This document shows positions 1 to 12,095 of a stretch of DNA of 64,000 nt, piece by piece (within the stretch, counting starts at the first letter, position 1; each line of letters starts with the position of its first letter). The notes under the pieces were generated by a model, which searched no databases, had not been told where the DNA came from, and saw nothing but the letters and a program-made list of their open reading frames with translations. The DNA comes from Serilophus lunatus (taxonomy: Eukaryota; Chordata; Aves; Passeriformes; Eurylaimidae). The DNA lies in assembly GCA_013399895.1 (NCBI GenBank), contig VXBA01000671.1, forward strand, positions 739,250 through 803,249, given 5' to 3'. Position numbers and translations under genes: made by a program.

Positions 1-1815
1 ATTCCTCATTCAATGACTTTTGATGGTCTGTATGAAAATTATTCAGAGAAAAAGTACCCTCCCTGCCTTTGCAAGAAGAGCTCTACTGCAACTTTTCACA
101 GTACCTGTGTGTGCACTACAGGGAGATAAATCCTCACTTGAAAAGAGTTGAAAACAGTTATTTTTTTATTCAGTCATTTTGGTTAATAGACTGGAGGTTT
201 AGTCGCACCTTTGCAAGTTAAATGCCAACTTTATGACCCAGACATAAAATGTTAAAGCACTATGAACACACAGAGGAATATATCTTGTCTTTGAACATTT
301 ATGTGGCATTTGAACATCATTATAGTTCCACATTTTATGAATCACAAATGTATGCTGGAAAAATTATTTCGACTTATTATAGGCTTTGCCAACCATCTCT
401 CCCTGTGACATCTGGCATTTCTGTATATTTTGGAAACTTTTGTCTGCCATAGACAGAGAGGTGAGGAAAAGTCTTCTGTGAAGTGAGCTGGCAGTTCACT
501 TTTTTTTTTTTTTGGCAATTCTGAAAACAGGCAAATAAGGATCTTTGAGTTGCCTTGTAATTGTATATCTTGACTGGTTAAATGGTGGTGGTGTTTCATA
601 GTCTATTATGCTCTGAAAATCCTGTCAAGTGTGCACTAATCCAGCAGTGAGGAGCTGACACTGCTTACAGGGAGCTGGTTATGAGTCATTAAAGGTCTGT
701 CTGCTGTGCCTGACAGCCTTTCATTCCCATGCAGGTTGCATTTTGCAAGATCAAATCTTGACTGTATGTAGGCACCTTTATAAACTGACACATCACAGTA
801 GTCTGGTTTTTTCTTCCTTTTTTTTTTAATTACTTTTTTTTTTTTTACTTTTGTAGTGGTTAATGACTTTTAAGTGTATTTAATTTCCCAAGCAGATGTT
901 GTTTGATGAGTATTCTGATGGGGAAATTACTTCCCAGCTCTGTAGAGATGCCAGTGTGCAGTGAGCTCATGTCGCTGCAGGCACCAAGGTATGGAGGGTA
1001 GAGGAGCAAAAAGATTCAGCACAACCAAGAACTGGCTGTGAGGATTTTCATCCCTAGGGAAGCTGAGAAAGGGATCATGTTAGCAACTGCCAGGTGAGAA
1101 AAGGCCTGGTGCAAGGTCTGTGTTTTGGGGATATATTTGAATGGTTGCAAACATCCTTCTGTGTGCAGGCTGTGCTGCTCTGCTAAACCAACAACTGCTG
1201 ACCTGAAGCTTTATCTCAGATGCTGGAAATCCTTATGGAACCAGGTAGGAGAGACAAGCTTGTGATGGTGAATAAATCAAGGTGCAGTAAGAGGCTGGTG
1301 TTCGTCCAACAAGTGATTATTAGTGGGAACTTTTATTTTTCCCCCACTGTACCCAGAAAGAATGAACCCTCGTGTGTCTTTTGCATATCTCCAGGTAGCC
1401 CGTGGTGATCTGTGGTGCCTGTAAGCTACAACTCTGGGCATTAGCTGTGGGGAGGGGAGGGTCTCCCTAACAGTTTTGCCCTCCTACAGGTAGTGATTCC
1501 TCACCCTGACCCTTCACAAATGCAGTCAGAGAAATACCCCAGTACTGTGTATAAATAAGGAACCAGCCCCAGCTCTGTTGGGTGGCTTCTTGTAGCTGGG
1601 TAGCTCATCCATGCCCAATTTACAATCCTGAAATCTAGAGAGCACCGGTGGGAAGGCTACAGGATTGCTTTTGGAAGAGACAAAACGTAGTTCTCTCACA
1701 GTATTTTGTTACTAATGGGTGCGGGAAGTGCCACAGCAGCGATGCTGGTTCTGAGCCTTCATTTGCCTGTTTCCCATCTGAGGAACTGGGACGTGACTAA
1801 GCCAGCCCTAAGGCA
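1..1815. other. Intergenic, nothing recognised
   Basis: AT-rich, with several T homopolymers (for example near 500 and 820-845). Frames are short and match no family. HPRT1 would be the expected neighbour by mammalian synteny, but none of its exons is visible here. Confidence 0.6.
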
Positions 1816-1851
1816 GGGGGGAGGGGAGTAATAGGGGGGTGTGGGGAGGGG
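1816..1851 (+). other. G-quadruplex-forming tract
   Basis: Five runs of at least four G lie at 1816-1821, 1823-1826, 1834-1839, 1843-1846 and 1848-1851, separated by loops of 1, 7, 3 and 1 bases. This meets the usual four-run pattern with one spare run. Confidence 0.8.
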
Positions 1852-1859
1852 AGAGCTTC

Positions 1860-4800
1860 TAAATGTTCATTGCAGCGCCTTTATCACATCTTTGCTCCTC
1901 AATTTATCTTCGTGACAAATTTTTCTCCTCCATTCACAAAACACGAAGTATCCTGTGGCAATCAGAGAATACAAAATACAGGGCAGAAATATCCTTTTGG
2001 GTGGGCACTCCCTACACTTGCAACTAGAAAACCACTGTGTTGTTTCTAGTATAGCATAACCACAACTCCCCTCTTGCTGAGTTGCATCTTCCACATCCCC
2101 AGTCCCCTCCCGGCCATCAGACCTTACCTGGCAGTTGTGCACACTCAAATAATTTCCCTTCAGTATGAGGGGGAGGCTATACTCTCTCACAGACCATATG
2201 CCAGGAGAGCTCACTCAGGAAAATTTATAAATTAATATATGCTCTATTTGAATCGTAGTTTGATTAACTCTCAATATTCTCTTACTTGAACAGCACACAA
2301 GGATGGCTTGACGTGAAAAATTGCTGAGAGCAATGTCTTACACTTTGCTTCAGACACAAAAATACTTGAATTTGTATTTTCTCCAATTTGGTGAATTTGT
2401 TGCCAGAAGCCACTGTGTCACCAGGGCGCCAGTGCCATTGTTTGCACTGGTCATCACTGTCACTTTAGCAAATCCTCGCTGGAAGAGTGTGTGAGCTCCT
2501 TTCTGCTTTGCCATGTGGGAGATACATGCCATGTCTAATTTAATCCAAGACTTTTTTTCCTTTGTGCAGCTTCCCACTGAGGCCAGCTGCACATCTGGGT
2601 ACCCAGCTACAGTCACCTTTCTTAGCCACAATTAACCCTTGATAGAGAGTGGGACATGCAAAAGATCTCCAGAGTGCAAAAAGCAAGACCTGAAGTCATT
2701 CACATCAAGCACTGGGAGTTGCTGTTGTGCAAGGCACTGCACAAACACCTACCAAAGTCAGTCCTGGCTCTGAACAAGCTGGATGCGAGCTGAGGAAAAG
2801 CACTGAGGTGGGTGGGCAAGAAATGCAAGGAAAGCAAGATAATGCTGGATACCACAATGAGCTGCCAAGCTTTGCCAAAAATTCTTTCTGCATCAAAGGA
2901 GGTGAGCAGAAAAACGCTGAAGGTAGATAAGGTGGCTTTTTGGGTTGTTTTAGTGTTTACAGGAATCTGCAACACCTCATTTGGCTCCCACACCACCACC
3001 TCTCTAATGGAGGTACCTGGTACTGTGAGCACAGTAACATAACCTCGGTCTCGGTACGTGGAAGAGTTTCTGTCTGGGAGGGGGGGGAATAAAAAAAAAT
3101 GGGTGTAGAAATGTGTTAATCAGAGGCTTTTCTAATACCCACCTCCTGAGCCCAGCAGCCACACAGTGGTGTGATGATGTGCTGCACGTACTTACCCACC
3201 ACAGGGAACTGCTGCCTTCCAGCTTGTTTGTAAAATCACACCAAAAACCACTGAGGAAGCTCAAAGACTTTTCCTTCGCAGGGGTCACACGCATTCCTGA
3301 TGCATCAGACTTCACATTTAGATAAAAAAAATGACATCTTGCTTTATCTATACAAACGGAAAAGTTTCCCCAAGCTGCTTTTGCACGTGCCGCTGCCCCG
3401 GCAAGGCAGCGCCTGCGGGGGGCTCAGCAGCCCAGGGATGCTCTGCCAAGATGTTTGCTGCCTTTTTCCCCAGGTTTGTGCTCAAATGCAGTAGTGAAGT
3501 CAATCTGCACTCACGTCGAAGGCAAACGTCTACGTTTCAGGGAAAAAAACCGATGATGGGAACTCCCTCGGCTTCTCAGAGAGAAAAGCACAGCTGGCCG
3601 GCTGCCCCTTCCCCGGGCTTTCTGTATCAATAATTGGCGCTATACTGAAATATCTGGCGCACAGACGCGCTCACAATGTCCGGGGAGCCAGCACTGCCCA
3701 CCAGGGACACACAGAGCCCCGTCCCGGTCCCCCAGCCCTTGCTCCCCGTGCCCAGGTTAGGGAACATCCACTGCCCCGACCGGGAATCAGGCAGGGACGG
3801 CTCCCGCAGCCTGCGCTGCTGACCCCCTGCACAGCCACCTCCACGGACTGGTTTTCTGCCTCTCAAGGGATCCTACTGGCTTCATTTAGCCTCTCAATTG
3901 TATTCTTGCCCCGCTACTCTGAAAACTGCACGGTGCTTTTACTCTCCTGTTACCATCCTTCTGATTCTGGCAGGAGATTGGAGCCTGAAACCAGTTTTAG
4001 CAGGAGTCTTCTGTTTGTGAACAAGGCAGAAATCTTTTTTTTTTTTTTTTCTAGCTGATAAGTATCAAACTGGCAACAACGCCAAGGGCTAAAGAGGAGA
4101 AATAAATCTGACTTTTAACTCTTACACTCCACTGGTAGTGTTTTGCTAAAAAAAAAAAAATCTGATGCAAAATTAATAAAGTATAGAAGTACCCAATCAC
4201 TTTTTTGGCCAATTTCCCTATCAAGCAAGTCACTAATTTTCCTGAGGGAAAGCCCTATGTTATATGGCAATGAGGGGCTTGACTTGTGTGTGAATGAACC
4301 CTTTTAGAGATATAAGTGTAAGAACACCAAAGTCTGGCTTAAAATGCATTGGTTGTGTGTCTGAACACTGCGACTTTGAACTGTATGTGCAGAGGCTTTT
4401 AAAAGCTGCTCCTGCTATCACACACTCCTCTTAGACCTCCTCTTGCAATTTGTGTGCCAGGGGTGCCTCTGGGATCCTTTGGTGGAACCAATACCCCCTG
4501 TGCCGCCCAGCAGCTCTGATGTAAGCTGTAAATCACCCACAGGATGTTCCACCACCATCCCCTGCCCTACAACTATTGACCATGATCTACAATTCCTTAA
4601 AGTAACTGGAAAAAGAAATGTTCCAGCATCCACAGCCACCAGCACCCAACAGAAGGCTGCTGGATTGGGGCTGTTACTGCACCATCACTGCCAGGACAGA
4701 TAAACCCATTCCCATCATAAAGGATGAATCTTGACCAGCAAGGCACCATATCAGCCCTTCCCAGGAGCATCCCTGATAGTCCCTGTTTCTATTCCACTGA

Positions 4801-5340
4801 GGTTGGGAAGCCTCAAGTGGGGGAGTGCTAAGAAAACCCTTTTACCTTGGGGCTGGGCTGGCTCTGGAGCCACTGCTGCAGTGATGGGTCTGTGGACAAA
4901 TCCTCAGGTGCTCCAGATCCTCCAAACTCTTCCCACCTTGACCCCAATGCCCTCCTCTGGCTGTGCCTAACCTGGGGTACCCCAACAGTGTGCCAGAGGC
5001 AGCGCAGGGGTTGGCAGCATGATCTCTGGAGGAGCAGGGCTTCCCCTGGAGCACCCCAGGCAAAACTACAGGGTCCCCCCTCCTTCTCACCCAACTACAG
5101 TCACTCACCAGCCCTTGCAGCCCCCTCAATGTTCCCACACCCCCTTCCCAGCTGCCAGAAGCAGGGTGCAGCCAGCACTGTCCCCACGCCCCCCCCCTTC
5201 CCTCCTCAGAGATCCAGGGAAGGGTCTGTTGCCATCACTACCGTGGCAGTGCCCTCTGCTCCTTCCACCCCTGGGCTGAGGCAGTGTTGGGTGCAGCCCC
5301 CTCCCCATTAACGACACCAAGCCCTCGTTTGTTGCTGCCT
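1860..5340. other. Intergenic downstream of the microRNA pair
   Basis: No family resemblance in any frame. The 4800-5340 part is GC-rich with C-runs (for example near 5190). No repeat family was recognised. Confidence 0.55.
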
Positions 5341-5349
5341 CCGCAGTGG

Positions 5350-5355
5350 TTTATT
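5350..5355 (-). terminator. Candidate poly(A) signal of the mir-15c/16c primary transcript
   Basis: The minus strand has AATAAA about 115 bases past the mir-16c hairpin, followed by a GT-containing stretch (TTGGTGTCGTTAATGG) about 40 bases further on. Position and strand fit the end of the primary transcript; this is inference only. Confidence 0.35.
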
Positions 5356-5469
5356 GGAGTGGGAGCCAGGAGCCCCCCAGGAGTGTGGGGGCACCGTGGG
5401 GGTGCCAAGGAGGGACCCCCTGTGCCAGAGCCCCGGCTCCTGCGGCAGGGACCGATTTCCAGCCTCACT

Positions 5470-5552
5470 AAAGCAGCAATGCAATACTGGAGAGCAACAG
5501 GCAATCCCAAACTCCAGTATTTACGTGCTGCTAGAGCACTGCTGACAGCTCT
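5470..5552 (-). ncRNA. mir-16c: mir-16c microRNA precursor
   Basis: The minus strand carries a mature 5' arm at 5512-5533 beginning TAGCAGCACGTAAATACTGG, identical in this stretch to miR-16c (miR-16 differs at one base, ...GTAAATATTGG). After a loop of about 19 nt (TTTGGGATTGCCTGTTGCT) the 3' arm CTCCAGTATTGCATTGCTGC pairs back with it. It sits downstream of mir-15c in transcription order, the arrangement of the bird mir-15c/16c pair that corresponds to mammalian mir-424/mir-503. Confidence 0.95.
5512..5533 (-). ncRNA. mature miR-16c-5p
   Basis: The guide starts TAGCAGCACGTAAATACTGG and ends AG, with seed AGCAGCA. The same seed as miR-15c means the two products should share most targets. Confidence 0.92.
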
Positions 5553-5744
5553 CCACGGCCTCCAGACACCCCCTTACTGCCCCAAACACACCTTGGCCAA
5601 TCCTTTGCCAGGGAAAGGACCAAAGAGCAATAGGTGAAGGGTGTTATGTTCTACATGAAGCTCAAGCCCACATGGGTCGTGCCCACGTTGGAGGACAAAA
5701 ATGAGATTCAAGTCCTTCCTGCCTGCAGGGCCAGCCCTGCTGAG

Positions 5745-5760
5745 ACACACACACACACAC
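5745..5760. repeat. (AC)8 microsatellite
   Basis: There are eight uninterrupted AC units between the two microRNA hairpins. Length variation here would change spacing within the primary transcript but neither hairpin. Confidence 0.9.
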
Positions 5761-5923
5761 AGGAACTCATAGGGAATGTATTTGTAGCTGCAAAGGATGT
5801 GCACAGATACAAGCACCAAGAGAACATGTCTACACATACCTGTTCAACTGAACTAAAGAGATACATGGGAATGTTTTAGCTTCCACATCTATGATAACCA
5901 GAAGCTCACTTTCTTGTCTTATC

Positions 5924-6005
5924 CTTGAGGTAATGAGGCAGCCCAGAATGGTCTGTATCTCCTTGTCCCTACAAACCATGATGTGCTGCTACATCTCCTC
6001 AAAGC
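5924..6005 (-). ncRNA. mir-15c: mir-15c microRNA precursor
   Basis: On the minus strand the 5' arm carries a 22-nt mature sequence at 5970-5991 beginning TAGCAGCACATCATGG, which is the miR-15b/15c sequence with seed AGCAGCA. The 3' arm (about 5924-5957) pairs with it across a short loop near GGGACAAGGAGA; matching flanks CTTTGAGG and CCTCAAG extend the stem. The miR-15/16 family represses cell-cycle and survival genes such as cyclins and BCL2 relatives. It lies about 0.45 kb upstream of mir-16c on the same strand, so both probably come from one primary transcript. Confidence 0.93.
5970..5991 (-). ncRNA. mature miR-15c-5p
   Basis: The guide strand starts TAGCAGCACATCATGGTT and ends TGTA. Its seed (bases 2-8) is AGCAGCA, shared with miR-16, 195, 424 and 497. 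Ends are set by analogy with the known 22-nt family members. Confidence 0.9.
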
Positions 6006-6009
6006 CCAC

Positions 6010-9000
6010 TGAATGTTGACATTCCAAATGGTATTTTGAATATATATATTATTTTTTTTAAAACCATGATATAAGGAACTGAAGAACACTCTACAATGAA
6101 GACATTTAACATGCATGCATTACCACCACAGACAGGGTTTTTTCTTCAGGGGTGCTATTAGAGAGTCTGTAACTATAAGAGAACAAGCAGTTACACAGTG
6201 CAAACAAACCAGTTTCAGAAACAAAATCAGAAACAAAATTAACTGTTCCCATCAGACACAAAGAATATGTAGTACCTTGGTCTCAACAAATACACACTTC
6301 CAGAACCTGCAGATCTCCTGCTTTTGGCTATAGCAAAGAGCCTGCAGACCTTTCCAGCCCTTCCAAATCATCCGTGGGGAAATGTTACCTTGAACTTTCC
6401 TCTTAGGGGCTGCTGAACACCAAAGATTTTCCAGATGTCATAATGTTAATATTTCACATAAATAAATCCAGATTCCAACAGATCAAACCTGTTAAGTTTT
6501 CCTTAAAATACTTTCATTCAGCTTGGTTGGATTTGTGAGAAATCAAAAATTCTCTTATTTTTAAAAAGACAAGATTATGCTTATTTAGTGTTTGATTGGA
6601 CACAGCTTTTGCAACCAGAGGTTAAAAATCTCTGGAACTTCATCACCTCCCCTGCCTGTACCACAGCACAAAGTAACAGCGCAGACAGACTGACAATTTT
6701 GTGTTTCCTTTAAAACTTCCCCCCCGCCAACACCCCCCAGTCATGTGACAACTTCCTTCAATTCATTTTCTTAAAAAGCAGGATCACAAAGGAACCTGAA
6801 CAATGTCAGAAATGATGCTGCTGGTCCAAATTCTTGTGCCATCCCCTCGTACCTGAGATGCTGCTGGGTTCCAGCTTGTCCTCCAAGTCCCTGCCTCTTT
6901 AGCAAACTTAAAAGTAGGAATTTCAAAAGCTCTCCTGACCTGTGCCAGGTAACTGCAAATTTTAAATCAAGTATTTGCCAACAAAAAAATGCAGTGTCCT
7001 CAAGAGTGACATCACCAACTCCCTAATAAGCAACTGCTACTTATTGCAAAGCCAATATGTATCCAGTGTTAAACCTGTCTGAGCTAAATCACAACCCCCA
7101 TGTAATTTTACCTTTAATTATTTCTGTAACAATATTTCACTTGACTGTACCTGTGCAGTCTTACTTCTTTCATCTCTTCAAGTGACTCCAGAAGAAAAAA
7201 GCAACAGCAAACACGCTCAGCTCTAGAATCCGTTTTGATGGTGTTTGAGGTTCATGTTTTAATTAATGTTTTTATATATATATATAACACCAAACTTTAG
7301 CCTAGTTCAGCTCTCCTCAGCAAGGACTTTGCAAAGCCAGGGCTGAATACACCTCCACCAGCCTCTAGCAGAGGGAAAAAAAAAAAAAAATCAACATTCA
7401 CACTGAGCACTGGGCAAGTGGAAATTTGGGATAGGCAATGAAACACGTATCTGAGAAAATATGCATGTTTATGACTGACAGTCATTATTTTAAACAATAG
7501 AAAGTTCTGTGTTCGAATCATACCATTCAGCTTCCCTCAAATCTAGTTTGTGCTTTGGAACCTCAACTTTAAATCCAAATTCAGCAGCTGAAAGGGATGA
7601 TCTGAGTTCACCTCAGCCTCTCTGAGGACTGCACCCGGGAAGGGCTGCACAGTCCAGTGGAGCCTGCACTTACCTGGAGGGATGGAGATGCTGTGGGTGT
7701 CTTGGAGAGGTGGGACACGTGAGCTCACCTTCCCACCTCACCTCTGAACACAGGCCCTTCAGCTCCTCCTGCACCGACTCCACGGGCACCAGCAGGCAAC
7801 TACAAAGCAACACAGAAGGGTTTACAAGGCACTGGCAGAGGCACCACTGCACGTCAGGAGAGGGACCAGGGCTGGGGGGCAGGTCTCCTCGCTAGGCACA
7901 CACAGACCACACAGGCTCAGATGGGCACAGGATTTTAAAATGAGAGGAGGGAAAAATAAGCAAGTTTTCAGCTCCAGACAGGGCAGCCTATGAAGCAGAA
8001 CTTAAGTATGATTGCATTCCTGTTCTCTCTGTTCTCCCCATTCCCTCCACGTGGGCTACCAGGAGTGTGGCTCCGGAGCAGTGGTATCCAAGGCAGTCTT
8101 ATATCCCCAAAGCATAACCCAGGTGCTGCACAGGAAGGAGGGATGAACCAGACAAAACCAAGGGCAGCACCGGGGTGGGTGGAAAAGCCATTGGGCACAA
8201 CCATGGCTGGCAGCAAGCCCACCTCCCCTCCCTGAAGGGGTTAAAAAACAGCAGCAGCAAGAACAACCTATTGATCCTGGTAGACCAGAAGCAAAGGAAA
8301 CATCTTACTTATGCTGGTTTAGGTGATAAACCAGGCCCAGGACAAGCAGGTAAGAGGCTGTCTGGGGGTTGGGACTTTTGTGGTGGGCACTCAGCCTCTC
8401 AACAGTGGAGCAGCATTCCACCAGGGACAGGAATGGGGGGAGAGTTCCTGCTGTTCTGGCAGCCCCAAATATGAAGAGAACTGCCCAAAAAGCTCCACCT
8501 CAACACAAAAACTTCACAACAGCCCTCCTGCTGCCAAGAGCTCCATGCCCACGGTGTGTACATCAGCTATTTCTAGAAATAGAAACTTCTACCTGTCATC
8601 TCCATAAGCCAGCCACCTACAGAGGTTTAATTAAAACCCCCCAAATAACTGGGGAATTTGAACACTCAGAAATCCATTAATGCAGTTCACAAAACAATGC
8701 AACTTCTGCTTGCCAAAGTATATTGGGCAATTAAGTAAAAAACACTCCCCCCCTCACTCCACTCCAGTCACAAATACATGCACAAAACCAAAACAAATTC
8801 CCCCTGAAATACAGGATTCCCTTAAAACAGAACCTCGTCCCTCCTCACTGACACTGTAACCAGAAAAAAAAGAGAAGGAAAAAGATTTGAAAAGGAGTGC
8901 CACAGGAAAGGAAAAGAAATAAATACAGAAGCCCATGACAGGCCAGATTTGCATAGAGAGGCTTTAGTGACCCACACACTGCAGGGCTAGGTGAGCTCAG

Positions 9001-9370
9001 AGACCAGTAAATAATTCAGCATTTCCTATATATATAAAAAATGGGAACAAAAACCCCAAGTCTGCTATCGAACAGTTTTCCAGGAGACATGCACAAACAA
9101 ATCCTGGAGTCATTGTTCTCATACAAAACAATTAAAAAAAAAAAAAAAGCATTTACTATTTTACAAAAAAAGACTAAAAATAAATCACCCCGTTACAGCT
9201 GAAAGCCCCAGACATTCACCAGCAGCACAAAATCACGGTGACAAAACGAAAACAAGGGTGTGAGTGACACCACTGAAACCCTCCCTATCTGCCCAGCTCT
9301 GAAAAATCCCACCACTTTCCTTCCTGCCTCCCTTTGAACAATGAAATTTAAACAAGGGTCACGTCCTAAT
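6010..9370 (-). other. Probable transcribed region between CpG islands and mir-15c
   Basis: If the primary microRNA transcript starts in the CpG-rich domain, this stretch is its 5' part or first intron. It is AT-rich with no coding frame of note and no third microRNA hairpin that I could recognise; miR-450 and miR-542 mature sequences were looked for and not found. Confidence 0.4.
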
Positions 9371-9374
9371 ATTG

Positions 9375-10010
9375 AGAGATGCGGCCAGAGGCCGGGCGCA
9401 GCCCCGATGCGTGATGGACAGCCACCACATGGCTCCAGCTATTCCATTCCCCACGGGACCTGCCTGGACAGGCTGCTGGAGGGGAGCGAGGGCTGCGGGC
9501 AGAGAAGTGGCTCCAAAAGAGCACGAGCAGCCAGACGTGGGAACTGCAGGCGGCCAAGTTACTTTCGTTTGTGCGGCAGCGCATCTGCCCGGCGCTCCCG
9601 TCACCCCAGAATCACCCTTCCATATGTCCCTACCCACCCACAAACACGCTTTCCTCTCCGTTCGCCCGTCGAGGCTGCACGACAGCACAGTGATTTCTCA
9701 GGTGCCTTATGAAAACTCTTTTTCCCCCCACGGGGAGGTCGGAGGAGCGGGAGGCAGCTCGTGCCAAACCTTCTCATCCCGGCCCCGAGCACCTCCCAAA
9801 CCACAGGCGCCCCGAGCTGGGGCCGAGCACCCGAAACCAAACCGCAGCTACAGAGGGCAGCTTCAAATAACGCACAAAATTCATTCGTTCACTTCACCCC
9901 ACGTGAAACTCGACCCTGGTGCTGCTGTGACCAGCAGGACCCGCTGTGTTGACCAAGGCCAGGGTGCCACTCCTCGGGGAGCGACCGGTGCCCACCAAGG
10001 CCCGAGGGGC
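9375..10010. promoter_or_regulatory. CpG-rich region upstream of the microRNA pair
   Basis: CG dinucleotides are frequent, for example in the segments around 9380-9420, 9540-9610, 9655-9680 and 9720-9840. The sequence to the left of about 9300 is CpG-poor. Open frames here are chance products of GC-rich DNA. With the next island it probably forms the promoter domain of the minus-strand microRNA transcript. Confidence 0.5.
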
Positions 10011-10924
10011 AAGACTTCAACTTACAGCACTCCAGAAAACCAGTAAAATCCACAGGAAGATTCCAGGATCCACAGCTCTTTGTCGACACTGCCGAGGAGA
10101 AGACAAGTAGGATGCTTCTTGTTGCTTCCATCTCGTTCCAGTTTTAAACAACAAGGGACAGATCTGGAAGCCCGATTCCTATAAAGTGTATTTGTTAAGA
10201 ACAGGAAAAAAACAAACAAACAAAAAATCTTTTTTTTTTTTGGTCAGATGAACAGTAATTCAAAACATAACAAGTGCACTTCGATTTTATTTTTTTTTTT
10301 TTTAGGTTGGGGTCAGTTTGCCTGAAGCATTACTTAAAGCTTTTCTCTTTCATTTCATAAATGTTTACTGCATTAGGAGCTCAATTTTACTGTTTTTCCC
10401 ACCAAAGTGGATTAACCAAATACGGACTTTTGCAGTTGCTGGTGAGTTCTTTGGGTTTCTTCAGAGTAGAAGATGATGAAACTTGGCAGATGGTCCCTCA
10501 CCTACATATAACATGCACACAACACACGAATGTAACTTCTTTTTTTTTGGAGGGGGGGGAAACAACGTTTTAACCTCGGAAAACTCGCCCTCTAAAAGCA
10601 AAAAAATTGTATTTCTGTACCTGATGCATATATGGAAAAAATGTTGTATTTAGGATCAACTGGAGAGGGGAAAGCCCCAGTGCACACTGCTCCATCACCA
10701 CAGCTCCCGGAGTGCTGCGAGGCTGCCCTGGGAAGCCGGCCCTTGCCAGGATATTCAAATTTCCTGTACAAAGCGAGCAACCAGCGAGGGGAAAAAGGAA
10801 AAAAAAAAAACCCCAAGCAAAAGCTGGCTGCAAATTTTATTTTTTTTTTTAGTATTTTAAATTACTTCGGCGAATTATTCTTCGGTTCTACAAGTATATT
10901 TTTTTGTGAATGTAAAACTACTTA

Positions 10925-12095
10925 CTACGTGCGGGCGAGGTGGAGGGGAGCGCGCAAAACCCGCGCCCGACCGGCAGCCCGCGTTTGCTTTAAAAAAAGA
11001 GGGAAACGGGCANNNNNNNNNNNNNNNNNNNNNNNNNNNNNNNNNNNNNNNNNNNNNNNNNNNNNNNNNNNNNNNNNNNNNNNNNNNNNNNNNNNNNNNN
11101 NNNNNNNNNNNNNNNNNNNNNNNNNNNNNNNNNNNNNNNNNNNNNNNNNNNNNNNNNNNNNNNNNNNNNNNNNNNNNNNNNNNNNNNNNNNNNNNNNNNN
11201 NNNNNNNNNNNNNNNNNNNNNNNNNNNNNNNNNNNNNNNNNNNNNNNNNNNNNNNNNNNNNNNNNNNNNNNNNNNNNNNNNNNNNNNNNNNNNNNNNNNN
11301 NNNNNNNNNNNNNNNNNNNNNNNNNNNNNNNNNNNNNNNNNNNNNNNNNNNNNNNNNNNNNNNNNNNNNNNNNNNNNNNNNNNNNNNNNNNNNNNNNNNN
11401 NNNNNNNNNNNNNNNNNNNNNNNNNNNNNNNNNNNNNNNNNNNNNNNNNNNNNNNNNNNNNNNNNNNNNNNNNNNNNNNNNNNNNNNNNNNNNNNNNNNN
11501 NNNNNNNNNNNNNNNNNNNNNNNNNNNNNNNNNNNNNNNNNNNNNNNNNNNNNNNNNNNNNNNNNNNNNNNNNNNNNNNNNNNNNNNNNNNNNNNNNNNN
11601 NNNNNNNNNNNNNNNNNNNNNNNNNNNNNNNNNNNNNNNNNNNNNNNNNNNNNNNNNNNNNNNNNNNNNNNNNNNNNNNNNNNNNNNNNNNNNNNNNNNN
11701 NNNNNNNNNNNNNNNNNNNNNNNNNNNNNNNNNNNNNNNNNNNNNNNNNNNNNNNNNNNNNNNNNNNNNNNNNNNNNNNNNNNNNNNNNNNNNNNNNNNN
11801 NNNNNNNNNNNNNNNNNNNNNNNNNNNNNNNNNNNNNNNNNTGGTTCGCCTGCCCCCCAGCCCGCTGCCCGGAGCCGGGAGCGCCGCGCCCCCGCAGCCG
11901 CCGAAAGTCTGCGTGCGGGGGAAAAGCCTTCAATTAGGGAGGGTAAATAAATAGAGATAAACTTCAAGAGCTGCACGGGGAGAGATGGGGAGCCTCGGCT
12001 TCGCTTGTCGTGCAGAGCGGCTCGTTCCGCCGCCTCTTCGCTCCGAGGTTTGTGGGCACTTAGAACCCACCCGCAGCGCGGATGAGGCTTCTCCA
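10925..12095. promoter_or_regulatory. CpG island broken by assembly gap; candidate primary-microRNA promoter
   Basis: Both edges of the gap are very rich in CG (10925-11012 and 11842-11935, then 11985-12085). It lies about 5 kb upstream of mir-15c in its transcription direction. A GTAAGT splice-donor-like site on the minus strand at 10920-10925 would end a first exon located in the island. Loss of sequence in the middle fits the known difficulty of sequencing GC-rich avian promoters. Confidence 0.55.
11013..11841. other. Assembly gap (829 N)
   Basis: An unbroken run of N lies inside the CpG island. Open frames reported across it are artefacts. Whatever transcription start or first exon lies here is missing from the window. 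Confidence 1.

Noticed and set aside
4443..5637. Cluster of Pro/Ser-rich frames of 80-155 codons next to mir-16c
   Set aside because: Composition follows local C-runs; no homology is recognised and frames overlap on both strands, with one running into the mir-16c hairpin.
6010..9370. Extra cluster members such as miR-450 or miR-542
   Set aside because: I looked for their mature sequences on both strands and found none. These members are known from mammals.
9372..10046. 224-codon plus-strand frame in the CpG-rich region
   Set aside because: It overlaps frames on the opposite strand and has no recognisable domain. The sequence is better explained as promoter-type CpG island.
10632..11976. Long open frames of 328-440 codons on both strands
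   Set aside because: They are long only because 829 unknown bases were read through. The real sequence at either end is short and matches nothing.
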